A DNA stretch of 64,000 nucleotides. Source: Exophiala sp. HKRS030 (lineage: Eukaryota; Ascomycota; Eurotiomycetes; Chaetothyriales; Herpotrichiellaceae). Below the pieces are notes generated by a model. The model was not told the DNA's origin, ran no database searches, and worked only from the letters and a program-made list of their open reading frames with translations. This document shows, piece after piece, positions 1 to 11,583 of the stretch. Location: positions 496,001 through 560,000 of the forward strand of contig JAHWDD010000016.1 of the NCBI GenBank assembly GCA_023897205.1. The letters run 5' to 3'. Both the position numbers and the translations under genes were made by a program. Within the stretch, counting starts at the first letter, position 1; each line of letters opens with the position of its first letter.

Positions 1-337
1 CTATGGCAGTGTGCTCGCTTTTAATCCCAGTTGCTTTCAACGGTTACCCAAGGAAAAGGAAGTGATACCGTAGATTAGCCGGCAGCCTCGTTTCACAGAA
101 TGGGAAGAGTCCACATGTCACGTGAGAGCAGGATTCAGCCTTGCGCGGTGTAAGCATCACGGCCTCCCGTGCGTGTTCAAGACAACAAGGGCACTTATTT
201 AAGGCACAACTGAGTTTGTTGTCGTACATACGCTAATCCAACAGATACCAGATCTCGCCCTCGGTATGTGGGGGGTTATTAACTATCAATCTACAGTATA
301 GTTCTTCATCATGCTTATCCAAATCTTCGTATCACAA
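1..337. other. intergenic, left edge
   Basis: No coding region is supported here. The stretch lies downstream of the Nudix gene, which is transcribed leftward, and probably holds its 3' untranslated region. I see no repeat or RNA gene. Confidence 0.5.
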
Positions 338-1706
338 TTACAAGCTCGAACCCCTCCGCTTCCAAAATCTATACACATAGAATCCCAAACCAACCGCAGT
401 CGCAAGCCGATACGCGAAGAAGACTCCAATCGCGACGTTGACTTGTTCATAATACCCACTTAACAGCTTACCCATGGCATGTTTTGGATCTGAACCGACT
501 CCCAACCCACCTATCCCAACACGGTGTCTATCCGCATCGTCATCAGTGCTGAGATTTCCATTTTCCTTGGCGTTCGCAGCAGCCAATGCGACTGGTTCAG
601 CCTCTGTAACTGTTGGAGTCGCGAGAGCTTGTGTCGAGGAATCAACAGCAGTTTGATTCGGCCAGCTACCGGAGGAGAACATGTCGGCAGTATTTCTTCT
701 CAAATCCCGCGTGAATATGTAAACTAAGAACCTCAAGTCCGGTACCGTGAATGTCGGATACTTCCACAGCGCAACAGCATTGTACGGAGGTAATTGGTCC
801 AGCAAATCTGCGAGGACACCCAAAGTCAGACCCCAAAGGAGAATCGGCTGCTGAAAGGCTAGTGACTGCGACGAGTGTGGTACACCGTATGGTGCTTGCG
901 CCCAGCCTGATACAGTACTGAGGTTGTCGCCACCTTCAGCAGGTATAAAACCTGGGATAGAAGATGCGTAGATGGATTCCGAAGGTATGAGACGGACTGC
1001 ACTGAACATCATCCTGCCCATCATAAAGCGTAGGATTCTGTGGCCAATCGGCCCACGTGCTTGGCCATGCGGCTTGAGATATCCACGAACTCGCGGGTGC
1101 GAAGGGTTGGGGAGAGAATTGCGCGAAGTGGTACCCAGTGTAGAGCGGCGACTTCAGTCGGTTGTGGTTGCAGGGAAGGAGAAGTCTTGGATGTGAGCAC
1201 GAATATATAGGGACAAAGCACCATCAACGTGTCTTTCCCCATGCAGTAGTGACAAGGCGGTCGGGAAGGTTCCCGGCATGAAGACATCCAGCAGTTTCAA
1301 GATCAAGACCAGTCTCCTCACGTGTTTCACGAATTGCAGCAGCAAGATCATCCGCATCTTCTGGATCACGTTTCCCACCTGGGAGTGCTGTATGTCCCGA
1401 CCACCTGTCACCAGCTCGACCAGCGCGCTTGATGAACAGCAGTTCCGGGTCGCCATTTTGGACCCATTCTTGTGAGAAGAACTCCTCGAGTGTAGTGGGT
1501 GGGGAAGGAGAAGGATTCTCAACGTCTATGATCGAGCCGCTGGCGGCGACGACGGGGGCATACGCGGGGCGCACGCGGATCACAGCTGCGACGCTGGCTC
1601 GCTTCTTGCAATTCTCCGGAGTGGGGACGTGAGGGTACGGGTGTTGAGACCGGTGGACGAGGACTTGTTGAAGTGCTTGCACAATAGCCCTTGAACTGTC
1701 CGACAT
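338..1706 (-). CDS. Nudix hydrolase, CoA-diphosphatase type, with C-terminal membrane anchor (two frameshifts)
   Basis: Predicted diphosphohydrolase of the NUDT7/NUDT8/Pcd1 type, which in the family cleaves CoA and related nucleotides. Seen: a Nudix box (LPGGK followed by RETREETG) preceded by LLFIKRAG and HTALPGG, the extra signature of CoA-type Nudix enzymes. Downstream come LMVLCPYIFVL, PTEVAALHWVPLR and, near the C-terminus, one hydrophobic segment (NVAIGVFFAYRLATAVGLGF) followed by FWKRRG, suggesting tail anchoring. The start is the ATG at 1706 (MSDSSRAIV); an upstream ATG at 1766 is less likely. The frame is broken twice, at the C run 1237-1240 and at 1052-1054. One added base at each gives a continuous 456-residue protein that keeps all conserved blocks. 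No intron fits either break. Family assignment is firm; substrate is inferred. Confidence 0.85.
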
Positions 1707-2071
1707 TGTCAACCACGAATATAACGTGGGGAGGGGTAGGTGGGATAAATAGAAACAATGAGTCAACTGGGGCAGCCTGGAGGTTTATAAATAATTTCTA
1801 TATTGGAGTTGCCGAGGCTGCGGTTTGGGGAAGACGAGAGCCGTGATTTAATTGGTGGGACGAAAGCAGGCATCTCAGCCTTGGCATCTAGCCTTGCATA
1901 CACCAGGTCCGTGCGCGGTACGACTTCTCCTTTCATCACGAAGCCTACAGATTCCAGTTCGGAGCAGTGCAGACTATCTTCATTTGTGCAGTATCCTCGA
2001 ATAGGCTAACTAATGTTACTATTCTGAGAACAAATATGGTCGAATTCCGACTATCCTATACGTACACGTGA
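1707..2071. other. intergenic between Nudix and NP-ankyrin genes
   Basis: Promoter side of the Nudix gene and 3' side of the NP-ankyrin gene; both are transcribed leftward. Nothing coding is supported. Confidence 0.5.
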
Positions 2072-5000
2072 TCAAACAGGAGGCGTGACCCGAATCTCTG
2101 GCCCAGTGTTGATCACCTCGTCATCCTCATCGAGCGGACCATAGCGATCCGAATCTGTGGACAGAAATCGCTCCAATCCTGGACCGCCCCCAATCCATGC
2201 CCAGGGTTTTTGTACACGAATCCTTGCATTTATCCAGCTCTGAAGTCGTCTGCCACGCCCGGCGACGACTTCTAGGGCACATTCTGCGAGCTCTGTATCG
2301 AAGTTTTTGAGGGCACAGAGCTCTCCGTTTTCGTCATATGTCACTCCAGGAAGCATTGCATTGGGGTCATCGCGCTCAGCAATGGTCTTATTTATCAGTT
2401 GGAACTCCACTGTCGTCAACAGTCCGCGACGCAGAGCTTCCTTGAGGAAGCCTATCGTGATGCTGTCATGACGCAACCGAACTGAATCTAGGAAAGGAGA
2501 CAGATCATTGGGGCCGGCGGCAAATGGGTTGGCACCGAAGAAACACAACAGCTGAATGCAGCGTTCACGGTGAGAGACGGTGGCAATTTTGAGACCACTT
2601 TGTAGACCTTGGAAGAACGTGCGCGCCGCTTGTGCTGTATGGTGGCCACGTTGGAGTCGTTGTTTAGCAGCGAGGAGCAAATCGAAAAGAATTGATTCAT
2701 TTCCATGCAAGGCTGCCGCTCTAACTGGCGAGCCCAGGGGACCTCGTTCAAGCAAGGGATCAGCGCGAGCAGCCAAGAGCTCCTTGACACTGTTTTGCGA
2801 CCCTGACAACACTGCAGCAGTGAGAGCTGATCCCCAAGGCCCTTCCTCATCATCGACATTACGACACAGACGAAGTCTTCTGGTCAAATCCTGTGGGTTA
2901 TTTAGGGCAGCTTGATAGAGGTCAGTCTCCTCCTGCACTCGTACTCTTTTGAACAGGCGCATCTCCCTGCGTCGTGCGTTGTGTCATCAAAGAGATCATC
3001 GTCATCCTGGTCGCGTTGACGCTTCATGCCTTCTCTGACTCGACCCCAATCCACCACAGCTACAGGTTTTTCGGACATAGACGGTTCTACACCACCATAT
3101 GGAAGTAAAGTGGCAAGACGACTAGGCACTTCATAGAAATCCTCAGCGGTTCTTGGCAACTCACGATGAATACCTGGGTTGTTTGTGAGCCTAGTCTGCA
3201 TGGTATCACGGGTGTCGCCGTTATACGTGGCATAAAGATACAGCGACGGAAGGACACTCGGCGGTTGAAGAGAGCCACCCGTCATCAGTCGACGTTTTGA
3301 GCCAGGACCATATTGTCGAAGCGAGGCGGCATCGGCCTCGACATGCACTTCGTCCAATTTCGTGTAGGATACGCCACAACTGCGGCATTGCCAGGAGCGA
3401 CCACCAGAGCTGAGGAGGCTTTTCTTGCAAATTGGGCATTCGTTGACAGAGATTGCAATATTCTGGAATTTGATATCCATTGTCAATTTCATCCGAGGCT
3501 TGACATTCTTCCAATTGCTGCCATTTAAGATAATGTCTGGAGAGTTTGCGACCGAAATGCAAAACTCCTCTGCAGCTATTCGCTGGTAACCAGGATGTGT
3601 CTGAAACTGATTTTTAATCATGCTGTTGAAAGTATCCCAATCTTGGAAGTATTGAAATGGTAGACTGTGGTTAATGTTCGCAGCATCTGTAAGGATAATA
3701 TTATCGGACAAAAGGAATGACATGGGGCGTGGAAGACTGTTGGCGGCTTTGATCCAGGACATTACTTGTGTATAAACACCGGATCTTCGAACATAGCTTA
3801 ACACCACACTTTGGAGAGCAGACAAAGCCTGCAATTGAAGCTGCTTGTAGTCTGAAATGGTTGTACCTGGCCATTCTTCTATCTCTGGAAAGCTCTCACG
3901 ATGATCGCTAGCAGAACCTTGATTGGTAGACCCGGTCAACTCAAAGACAAAACCCAAAGGCATCGAGTCCGACTCGGAGTCAGATCTGTGTTCCATAGAG
4001 GCTGGGGTTGTGCGATCATAATTCTGGGCTTCATCTTCATTATGGAACTGAATCTTCGGAATCACGGAAGAACCGAATTTTGGCTGATGGCTTGAAGCAA
4101 TACTGGAAACCCATTCGGTAACCGCATTCAGTTTTCCAGGTACGCTCATCACAAGATCCAAATTTGCCTTCGCATGGCTTTCTTCATAGGTAGCTACGGT
4201 ATCGATGAGGGCGACGGTCTCCGTAGATAGCTGGGCCTGTATTGGATTCATATAGCACAAGACTTCTTTGGCATAGGATGCAGCTGTCAACGCAGCATAA
4301 TTTTGCCAGGCTTTATGCTTATGTGAGTCGGCATAGTCGCAGATACCCGAACCACTAAAGCAGGACATGTTTCGTACATCCCCGCTGTTTCCATTTCAAA
4401 GCACAGAGCATGAAACTCCTGACCAAGTCGGTCTCTTTCTAGGGCATCTCTCATCAATGTATTTCCAGATAAAACATTTCCGTAGTGGACGTAGACGTCA
4501 GAGGATGCTCTAGGCTCACGCGCAACCAAGAATCGTTTATCGCAATGATCACAAGAACTTGAGGGCAGACCACAATGACTGTATGTAGCATCAAACAAAA
4601 AATCATGGTGCCGGCGAGGATCTGGTTTCATGAATGCGGCTGATCTGCTTGATGCCTTCTCGACATGTTTGTCGATTTCAATGGCGTCAGACATGCTGAG
4701 CGCCTCCATGGTCGATAGTACGCCCAGGACTTTCTGCGAAGGTCGATTCAACCACCTCGATTGCGCAAAGACACCAGCACTTTGTCTACCAAAATCATAC
4801 TGGATGACGCCACCATGTAATTCTTGGGGTTTTGCGACAACAACATCCCTAGGCGTATATCATGCTCTTCAGAAGGTATTCCCCAGCGATGCCGACAATT
4901 AAGACTACGCTAATGGGAAACGTGCGCATCATGTCGCGTGCAACAGAGGCGGCAGCATTGGTGCCCGTGCGCGAAGAGGGTAAACAAGTGACGACGACAT

Positions 5001-5163
5001 TATGCCGACCAATGCGACCGAAATGGTAAGTCTGGTCGTCTCTGTACGGTATCAAAGGAGGTTCATGGCGGTCGTCGAACATCAACAGGGAGGCGGCCAG
5101 CTCCAGCGGCAATGCGCAAACCCATCCGATAGTGTAATCGGTAAACCTGGGACGATAAGACAT
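2072..5163 (-). CDS. nucleoside-phosphorylase / ubiquitin-like / zinc-ribbon / ankyrin protein (four frameshifts)
   Basis: A large fungal NLR-like or incompatibility-type protein of about 1031 residues once repaired. Domains in order: a PNP_UDP_1-like nucleoside phosphorylase domain at about residues 9-295 (YTIGWVCALPLELAA, VLIVGIAG, CFEMETAGM, GICDYADSHK); a linker; a ubiquitin-like (ULD_2-type) domain at about 470-565 (MSFLLSDNIILTDA, YFQDWDTFNSMI, VKPRMKLTMDI); a zinc ribbon with C-x2-C-x13-C-x2-C (CPIC...CRSC) near 3440-3370; and a C-terminal ankyrin-like region from about 2960 to 2330. No NACHT or NB-ARC ATPase is visible. The frame breaks at C runs 4881-4884, 4847-4849, 4346-4348 and 2965-2967. 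One base added at each joins all parts. In fungi such architectures are linked to non-self recognition; that role is inference here. It is divergent from the VTC gene. Confidence 0.82.
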
Positions 5164-5796
5164 CGCACGGAGTCATCTCTCCTGTGGATGGAAGCATCAG
5201 GAAGAGATCATAGCCTCTACCATGGCCATACATTAGATTGTAATTTGGCCGAGGTTGTTGATGAGATGAGATCTCATTGGAAAGTACGGAGTAGATGTTC
5301 TTTGGTCTCCAGGCTGATGAGGTTGAGATTGGCAATGGATTCGCTAAAATCCTCCGTAGACCGTCAGTATCACCTTGTGCTCCACAGAACAAATGCATCG
5401 GCACTAGCACGTGCCAGAGTTGTGGCGTTGATGGCCACGGGCAAGAAACAAGCAATGTGATTGGCCATTACCCCTCGCCCGAGTATCTCAAAGGGCAGCA
5501 GCGGAACTCTAATCACCGATTAGCCCGCTTAGAAGAACTGGCAGGTGCAGCCTTCATCAGAACGTGAACTGGAAAGAGCCCACAGGAAGCCTTCGAAAGA
5601 GCTTCAAAGCTCGTTGATGAAAGTTCTGTATCCCTAACGAATTGGCGCCACAGTTTTTCACAGCTACTAATCCCTTGTATATTTTTGCTTCTTCTAGTAT
5701 TCTCAGCTTTGTTCTTCCTCCTGCATCGAGCTTCTTCTTCGTGTATCACTCGCATTATACTAATACTCATCCTGCTTTCTGTCCTTTATCTTCAAC
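5164..5796. promoter_or_regulatory. divergent promoter region between NP-ankyrin and VTC genes
   Basis: The 633 bp between two divergent start codons must hold both promoters. It contains a CACGTG box (listed separately) and one perfect TACGGAGTA 9-mer at 5285-5293. The VTC-proximal part is rich in CT and TT stretches, usual for fungal promoters. Confidence 0.55.
5408..5413. promoter_or_regulatory. CACGTG E-box, candidate phosphate-response site
   Basis: Palindromic CACGTG lies 384 bp upstream of the VTC start codon. Pho4 in yeast and NUC-1 in Neurospora bind this core, and VTC genes are phosphate-regulated in yeast. Regulation here is inferred from position and family knowledge only. Confidence 0.4.
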
Positions 5797-8157
5797 ATGC
5801 GTTTCGGCAAAACGCTCTCAGACTCGATCTACCCACCATGGAAAGATAAATACCTCCAGTATGACAAGATCAAGAAGTTGTTGCGAGAAGACGAAACATC
5901 TCCACAAGGTCGTGGCGGTGGAAGTGGCTGGACCGAGCGAGATGAAGAGACTTTCGTCCATGAGTTGACCGTCGTTCAACTCGAGAAGGTCAACCAGCAT
6001 CAAATAGACACCTCTAATGCCCTCAGAGATCGAGTCGCTGCCTTGGAGACGAAATTGCCCAGCCCTGAAAATGAGGAAAGCAGTCACAATGAGGAAGAGT
6101 GGAAGACGGTAGCCAAGGACATGCTTGAAGAGCTGGATAGCATCTCTAAGGAAATCAACGAGCTTAGGAAGTTCACCAGGGTCAATTACACTGGGTTCCT
6201 GAAGGCTGCAAAGAAGCACGATCGGAAACGAGGTCTCAAATATAGAGTCCGACCTATATTACAGGTCCGCCTATCCCAAACCCGTTCAACCAGGAAGACT
6301 ACTCTCCCTCCTATTCCGCTTATCCGCTATGTATTCTTGGGCCCGCCAGAAGCTCGGTGAGGAAGAAGGTGGCAGCAAGGAAACCAATTCGGATGTGCGC
6401 CAGGAAGACACCTACAAAGCCTACAAATACTGGGTACACGTCGACAACCTGCTGGAAGTCAAGACGTATATCATGCGTCGCCTCCCAGTTCTGGTTTACA
6501 ATCCTCAGTCTCTCAAGGTTGTAGATGGCTCTCAGAGAGATCCTACTCTAACATCGATCTATTTTGACAACCCAGCTTTGATCTCTATCAAAGCAAGGTG
6601 GACAAAAGCACTCCTGGCGATTCTGTTCGCCTACGATGGACTGGTCAATTGGATGACAAGCCTGAGATCGTTTTGGAGAAGAAGACTGTTGGTGAGGATA
6701 TCGAGAGCAAAGATATCCGGGTTTCTCTCAAAGAAAAATACATCGAACCTTTTTTGAAAGGCGAATACAAGGCAGAAAAGCAGATCCAGAAGCTGGAAGA
6801 TCGTCTAGGCCCTGATGCTGAAGAAGTAAAAGTTTTCAAGGCCAATGTTGATGAGATCCAGTCGTTCATCAAAGACAAAGGCTTAGAGCCTGTCTTGCGG
6901 GCAAGCTACACCCGCACTGCCTTTCAAATCCCCGGCGACGACAGAGTTCGTGTCTCTCTTGACACAGATCTCGCCTTTATCAGAGAAGACGCCCTAGACT
7001 CGGATCGTCCTTGCCGTGACCCGGAGGATTGGCACAGAGCAGACATTGATCAGAATCAACTTGAGTATCCGTACGCATCTATCAAGAAGGGCGAAATAAG
7101 CCGCTTTCAGCACGCCGTTCTTGAAATCAAAGTCAAGGAAAACAAAAGGTACAGCAAAAGCTATAGCTGGTTGAACGATTTGATGAACTCGCATCTTGTC
7201 AAGGAAGAGAAAAAGTTCTCCAAATTTGTGCATGGAGTTGCTCTTCTATTCGAAGACTATGTCAACAGTTTTCCTTTCTGGCTTAGTGATCTGGAAACCG
7301 ACATCAGAAGAGATCCTGTCACTGCCTTCCAAGAAGAACAGGAGCGTGAAGCCAAGCAAGCTGAGGATGAACTAGCTGTCGGCAGTGTTCTGGCCGGCTC
7401 TAGGTTGTCAGCTTCTCTCAAAGCCAAAAATGGATCGCCAGGGAAATTCCCGGAGCGAAGAATCTCTGGCCACATTTCGCAATCAGTGCAGTCGCGGTCG
7501 AAACTAACGGATCAGTTACGATCGACTGCCGAGGAACCAGATTCTGATGATGATGGCGTGCATGGGACCACTGTGGATGTACGCGATTCATCAGGCGGAG
7601 GTCTACGATCCTTCCTTCCTGCCTTTTCCAACTCGCGATACGCACGTCGTCACCGCCAGGGTACTGCCTGGGAAGATGCTCCACTTCCACCTGGAGTCAA
7701 GGATCCCGGTGTCTGGATCAAAGATCAAGGACCTCTCAAAGTGGAGGCTAAGGTATGGTTGGCCAATCAACGTACGTTCATCAAATGGCAACACATAGCA
7801 GTACTGCTAGCCACTCTGTCACTTGGTTTGTATAATGCTGCAGGCGTTGATAACAACATCGCGAGAGCATTATCCTTGGTTTACACTGCATTCGCGGCAT
7901 TTGCTGCGATCTGGGGATGGGGAGTTTACATGTGGCGAAGCAAACTGATCACAGAACGGAGTGGGAAAGACTTCGACAACGTGCTCGGACCATTTGTCGT
8001 GAGTATTGGATTGGCAATCGCCCTCATCTTGAACTTCGCCTTCAAGTACAACGCTGCTATTGCACAAAATCATTCGAACTCAACAATGTTGATGCCACTT
8101 GTGAAGGAATTACCAAAGATAGTCAACGGCGATGGCCTGTGGGTGCAGGACTTGTAG
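5797..8157 (+). CDS. vacuolar transporter chaperone subunit, Vtc2/Vtc3 type (three frameshifts)
   Basis: Subunit of the membrane VTC complex, which makes polyphosphate and moves it into the vacuole. Seen: an N-terminal SPX domain at about residues 1-165 (MRFGKTLSDSIYPPWKDKYL, KHDRKRGLKYRVRP), a central VTC tunnel domain (VRLRWTGQLDDKPEI, ASYTRTAFQIPGDDRVRVS, LEIKVK), a low-complexity acidic and Ser-rich linker, and a C-terminal DUF202 region with about three membrane segments (WQHIAVLLATLSLGLY onward). The YPPWK start resembles Vtc2/Vtc3 more than Vtc4, where the catalytic centre resides, so this is probably an accessory subunit. The frame breaks near 6278-6283, at 6306-6308 and at 6571-6573. 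One added base at each gives 787 residues and restores the family motifs (for example NPFNQEDYSP or TPFNQEDYSP). No introns are needed. Confidence 0.9.
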
Positions 8158-9640
8158 ACAGTTGTTTTTCATGCGATGTTCGTCGGCTCAAGCGTGTGGT
8201 TATACTATTTCTATCCTCAGTCGATGAGTCGTAACTTGAGGGCTTGGCCACTTCAACATAAGATAGGCCTGTAATAAATTACGGTTCCAACTTCCAGACA
8301 TGTGCACATCGCTAATTAAAAGCGACTGAATTGAACATAGCTATCTTTGACCTGCTTTTTTGACTCGAAGAAAACAGAGTGCAGGCTGAAGAGGTTGATG
8401 AGTGCCATGGTGGATTCGATCAAACAGACTGCCAGTGACCCTATGACATCTGCGCTGATGGGAACAATCTCACCATAACCTTATTCCGACTTCGCCTTCA
8501 AACATTGGGATCTATCTATCTAGCTACAGATTCAGAACCCTCACCACATATTTCCTGCCCCTCTTACAATCCGCATTTCCATACTTGTTTAGACGCAGAA
8601 ATGCATCGATCGACGGCTTAGTCACCCTGACATCAAGTCTTGCACAGCCGGGCATCTATCTATGCTTTCGTCGAAGACCACTTCCAAGTCACCATCCGCC
8701 GGTATCTCAAGAACTGGATTGTTCGCGCACATACACCACTTTGCTAGCCTTGACGCAGGTGTGCGAATCTCATACCAGAGAATATTACGCATACTGGTAG
8801 GTTTGTCGAGCAGGGCAGTGCCACCAACAGATCCACAGCACCGGCTAGAATATCAGGTAAGACAAGACGTCTGGGGTTTTTGGTGTCAGCCATGATAGCG
8901 GGTGAATTCTTGCTTGGATGCCGGAGGGACCTCTTTTTTCTCTCTCTAAAGCACAATCCTTCCGGATCACTGTTGCGACTCTGGGGAAAAGGCTAAAGCC
9001 AGAGAGAGCCATAAGGGCAGAAGTTGGGTGGTGTCGTGAAGGCGCGGCGTTGTATATCATAGAGAAGGGGTTCTGGTCGCGGCTGGGCAGGGGTGAAAAG
9101 GGAGAGAGAGAAAAGTTCTACTCGTTGTCCCTGCTTGCGATGGGTGGATGGTTGGTGGTTTTCCGCGGAGGCGGTCGTTGAACACACTGGTTTTCCCTCG
9201 GTGATGTTGAGGGATTTCAGTTCTTAGAAGGGAATGGAATTTTGGACATGTGTATCGTTGAGCGCGTTGGTAGCTGGGGCCACTGCCGCATGCCCTGTCG
9301 ATAGGGAGTTTCTCCGATGCTATAGGTGATGCGATCTCGAGGCTCGGCATTACGATACGTAGGACTGTTGAGCATGTACAGATTCTAAGCGGATTTCTCT
9401 ATTTATAACATTCCCGTGGTGATAGTCTATGTTCCGTTGTCCTTGTCCTAGAGTGGTTCTATTTATGTCTGCCATCTCACAGTGCGAATCCTTTTGTTTC
9501 AGCAACCCCAGTTCTAGGTTTTCAGCAGAATAGACTTAAACCAATCATCGTTTTATGTGAGTTCGAACGGCGAGCCGTGAATCGGACATCCATACTTCCA
9601 AGGCACATGTATCAGCGCAAAACATCAATCCTCCGAACCC
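8158..9640. other. intergenic, no gene seen
   Basis: About 1.5 kb with only short, overlapping, low-quality reading frames on both strands. It probably contains the VTC 3' untranslated region. No repeat unit or RNA gene stands out. Confidence 0.45.
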
Positions 9641-10447
9641 TTAATATGACGTCGTCCGGGGAACTTCATCGACAGCCATGCCCAGACAACCATCCTTTTC
9701 AAAATCCCATGCAATACATCCTGGAGAAGGAGTCAAAGTTCTTGACTTCTCCCATAGCATCGGGTTTCGAGCCAACACGTCAAGATGGCCCATTCGAAGA
9801 CGTAAGAGGAGTGCCGAGTTCGCAGAAATTACGTTGTCGTACGCGGAGACCACCGAGTACTGGTCGGCGGGTTGAGATATTGTGGACTCGGTCAGTAAGA
9901 ATACTGGCGGATTTGGTGATTTCGATTTCTCTAGTGGGATTTCGGATTTCGAGAGCGCTTCATCCGTTAGTTCGATCACGGACTCGTGATTTAATTGAAT
10001 ATCAGTACGGACATCAGAAGGGAAGAAGAGTAGCGTTTCAGCCCTCTCTGCCTCTCGTTGCAGAAGACGGGCCGTTTCCTCCGGATCAGTATCAGGAGCA
10101 GGAGCAGGCAGTGGCACTGAAGATAGGCATGTTCCAAAGTCAACCGTCTTTCTTTTCTTGTGAACAACAGTTGTGGCACTCGTTCCGTCATGCGCTAGAG
10201 TGTAAGTATCCTGTTCGTTTGGTTCAGAATCGACATCCATGGCATCGAATTTCCGTGAAAGTTTGCCTGTGGATGTTTGAAGCAATTGGGGAGCTACATA
10301 TAGACGTTGACGCTCATGGGAAGAGACTTCGAATGTGGAGGCTCCGGTCAGGTCATCGAGCATGGTTGTGTATTCCGAAGTAAGGTCTGACAGCAGATTG
10401 TTCTGTTGAGAGTGTTGTTGTGGATTTTGATTTCCGGGATTTCTCAT
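9641..10447 (-). CDS. hypothetical protein, acidic and Gln/Ser-rich
   Basis: I do not recognise this gene. The predicted protein has about 268 residues, starts MRNPGNQNPQQHSQQN and has a Gln/Asn-rich head. It contains the acidic MDVDSEPNEQD, a basic patch HKKRKTVDFG that could act as a nuclear localisation signal, and the charged stretch LLQREAERAETLLFF. The composition looks like a real disordered nuclear or signalling protein. The reading frame is open further upstream, to 10519, so the start is uncertain. A plus-strand frame of similar length (9577-10383) overlaps it and looks less protein-like. The end, DEVPRTTSY, has no obvious domain. Confidence 0.45.
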   Translation of the reverse strand: MRNPGNQNPQQHSQQNNLLSDLTSEYTTMLDDLTGASTFEVSSHERQRLYVAPQLLQTSTGKLSRKFDAMDVDSEPNEQDTYTLAHDGTSATTVVHKKRKTVDFGTCLSSVPLPAPAPDTDPEETARLLQREAERAETLLFFPSDVRTDIQLNHESVIELTDEALSKSEIPLEKSKSPNPPVFLLTESTISQPADQYSVVSAYDNVISANSALLLRLRMGHLDVLARNPMLWEKSRTLTPSPGCIAWDFEKDGCLGMAVDEVPRTTSY

Positions 10448-11583
10448 GTTGTCGCCTTGTGTGGTAAATACTGAGCAGATCGATGTAGATTTGGTATTGA
10501 TTTTTGGGAGAGAGTTCAAGCCGGGAGGATTTGCTGCTCGACGAAAGCACTTCGGTTGTTAATGTTCTCTGGTAGGTGAAGTCTTTAGAGGTAGTATAAA
10601 ATGGTGAATCGATAACTGGAATCCCGTAGAGTCGATACATTTGGAAATGTAAAACCTTGTTGTAAAGCAGAGGGATATCCGTGTGCGAGCGCAGTCTGAG
10701 GTTTTTCTAGGAGAAGGAGCAAGACGAAGCGGCAGCCACGACAGTCACCGGTCCACAATTGGCAAGCACGACCAGCAGAGTTAGACAGTGAAGTCAAGAA
10801 CTCGAGGCCTGAAAAGATGCCAAGAAGCAAAGAGGCAGATCTCCTTTTCCGTGAGGAGTACGTATTCCGGGCAACAGTTCTTCACGTATATCCAGAAGAC
10901 ACGAAAATTCAAGTTTATGCCTCTAGCACAAGCCAAACATTGCGTCCATTTGCTTCTCTCTGATTTCATCCTTCCTTCTTCTCTCACGCTCCCGTCGTTG
11001 TTGGAATCTCAACTCATCTCTCAGCGAAGATGACTCGTTGAGGCCGCGAGACCCTCGAGTCCGAAAGCGATTTCGAACCATGTTAGACACTTTAGTGATG
11101 ATTTCACACACCGAGTCCATCTTTGGTATAGATAAGTAGATCGACTTCGACCAGGCCTCCAAGTACTGAGAAGTAGTGCTTGTATAGTGGCTGTGAAGAG
11201 TGAGTGTATAATGATGCTATACGGCGAAGAAATCGACAGTAATGAATATCGAAGTGATTTGATAGTTTTCATTGCTGTTGTGTTTTGGAATATGGACGTA
11301 TCGACTATTTGTACCCTTTGAGAGTACGATGACTTGTCCTGAGATGATCACCGTCGATGAGGACCTCATCAGCGACCCAAGATTCTCTGACCACGTAGAC
11401 GTTGATTCATCTGGTACGACCCACTTTGCACGTACAAAGGTACATGAAATCCACCCTCGGCCGCGGTCGTCGAATAAGCATTATTCTTGACAGAGCCATC
11501 CACCATCCGTCACCATCTTAGACCCGTACCCCAACTTCATGCTCGTGATTCGTTCCCTCAGCCGAAACTGATCAACGCTGTCG
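10448..11583. other. intergenic, no gene supported
   Basis: A minus-strand frame at 10353-10640 (MYRLYGIPV...) abuts the previous gene in another frame and might be an upstream exon, but I find no convincing splice pair. Otherwise nothing is recognisable. Confidence 0.4.

Noticed and set aside
6240..6760. Programmed ribosomal frameshifting or tiny introns as explanation of the VTC breaks
   Set aside because: Three breaks in one gene and eighteen in the window lack a common slippery heptamer, and the conserved motifs on either side leave no room for introns of at least 40 nt.
9577..10383. Plus-strand 268-residue open frame
   Set aside because: It lies opposite a minus-strand frame of equal length whose composition (acidic, Gln/Ser-rich, KKRK) looks more like a real protein. 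The plus frame has no motif and is Arg/Pro/His-heavy in the manner of a shadow frame.
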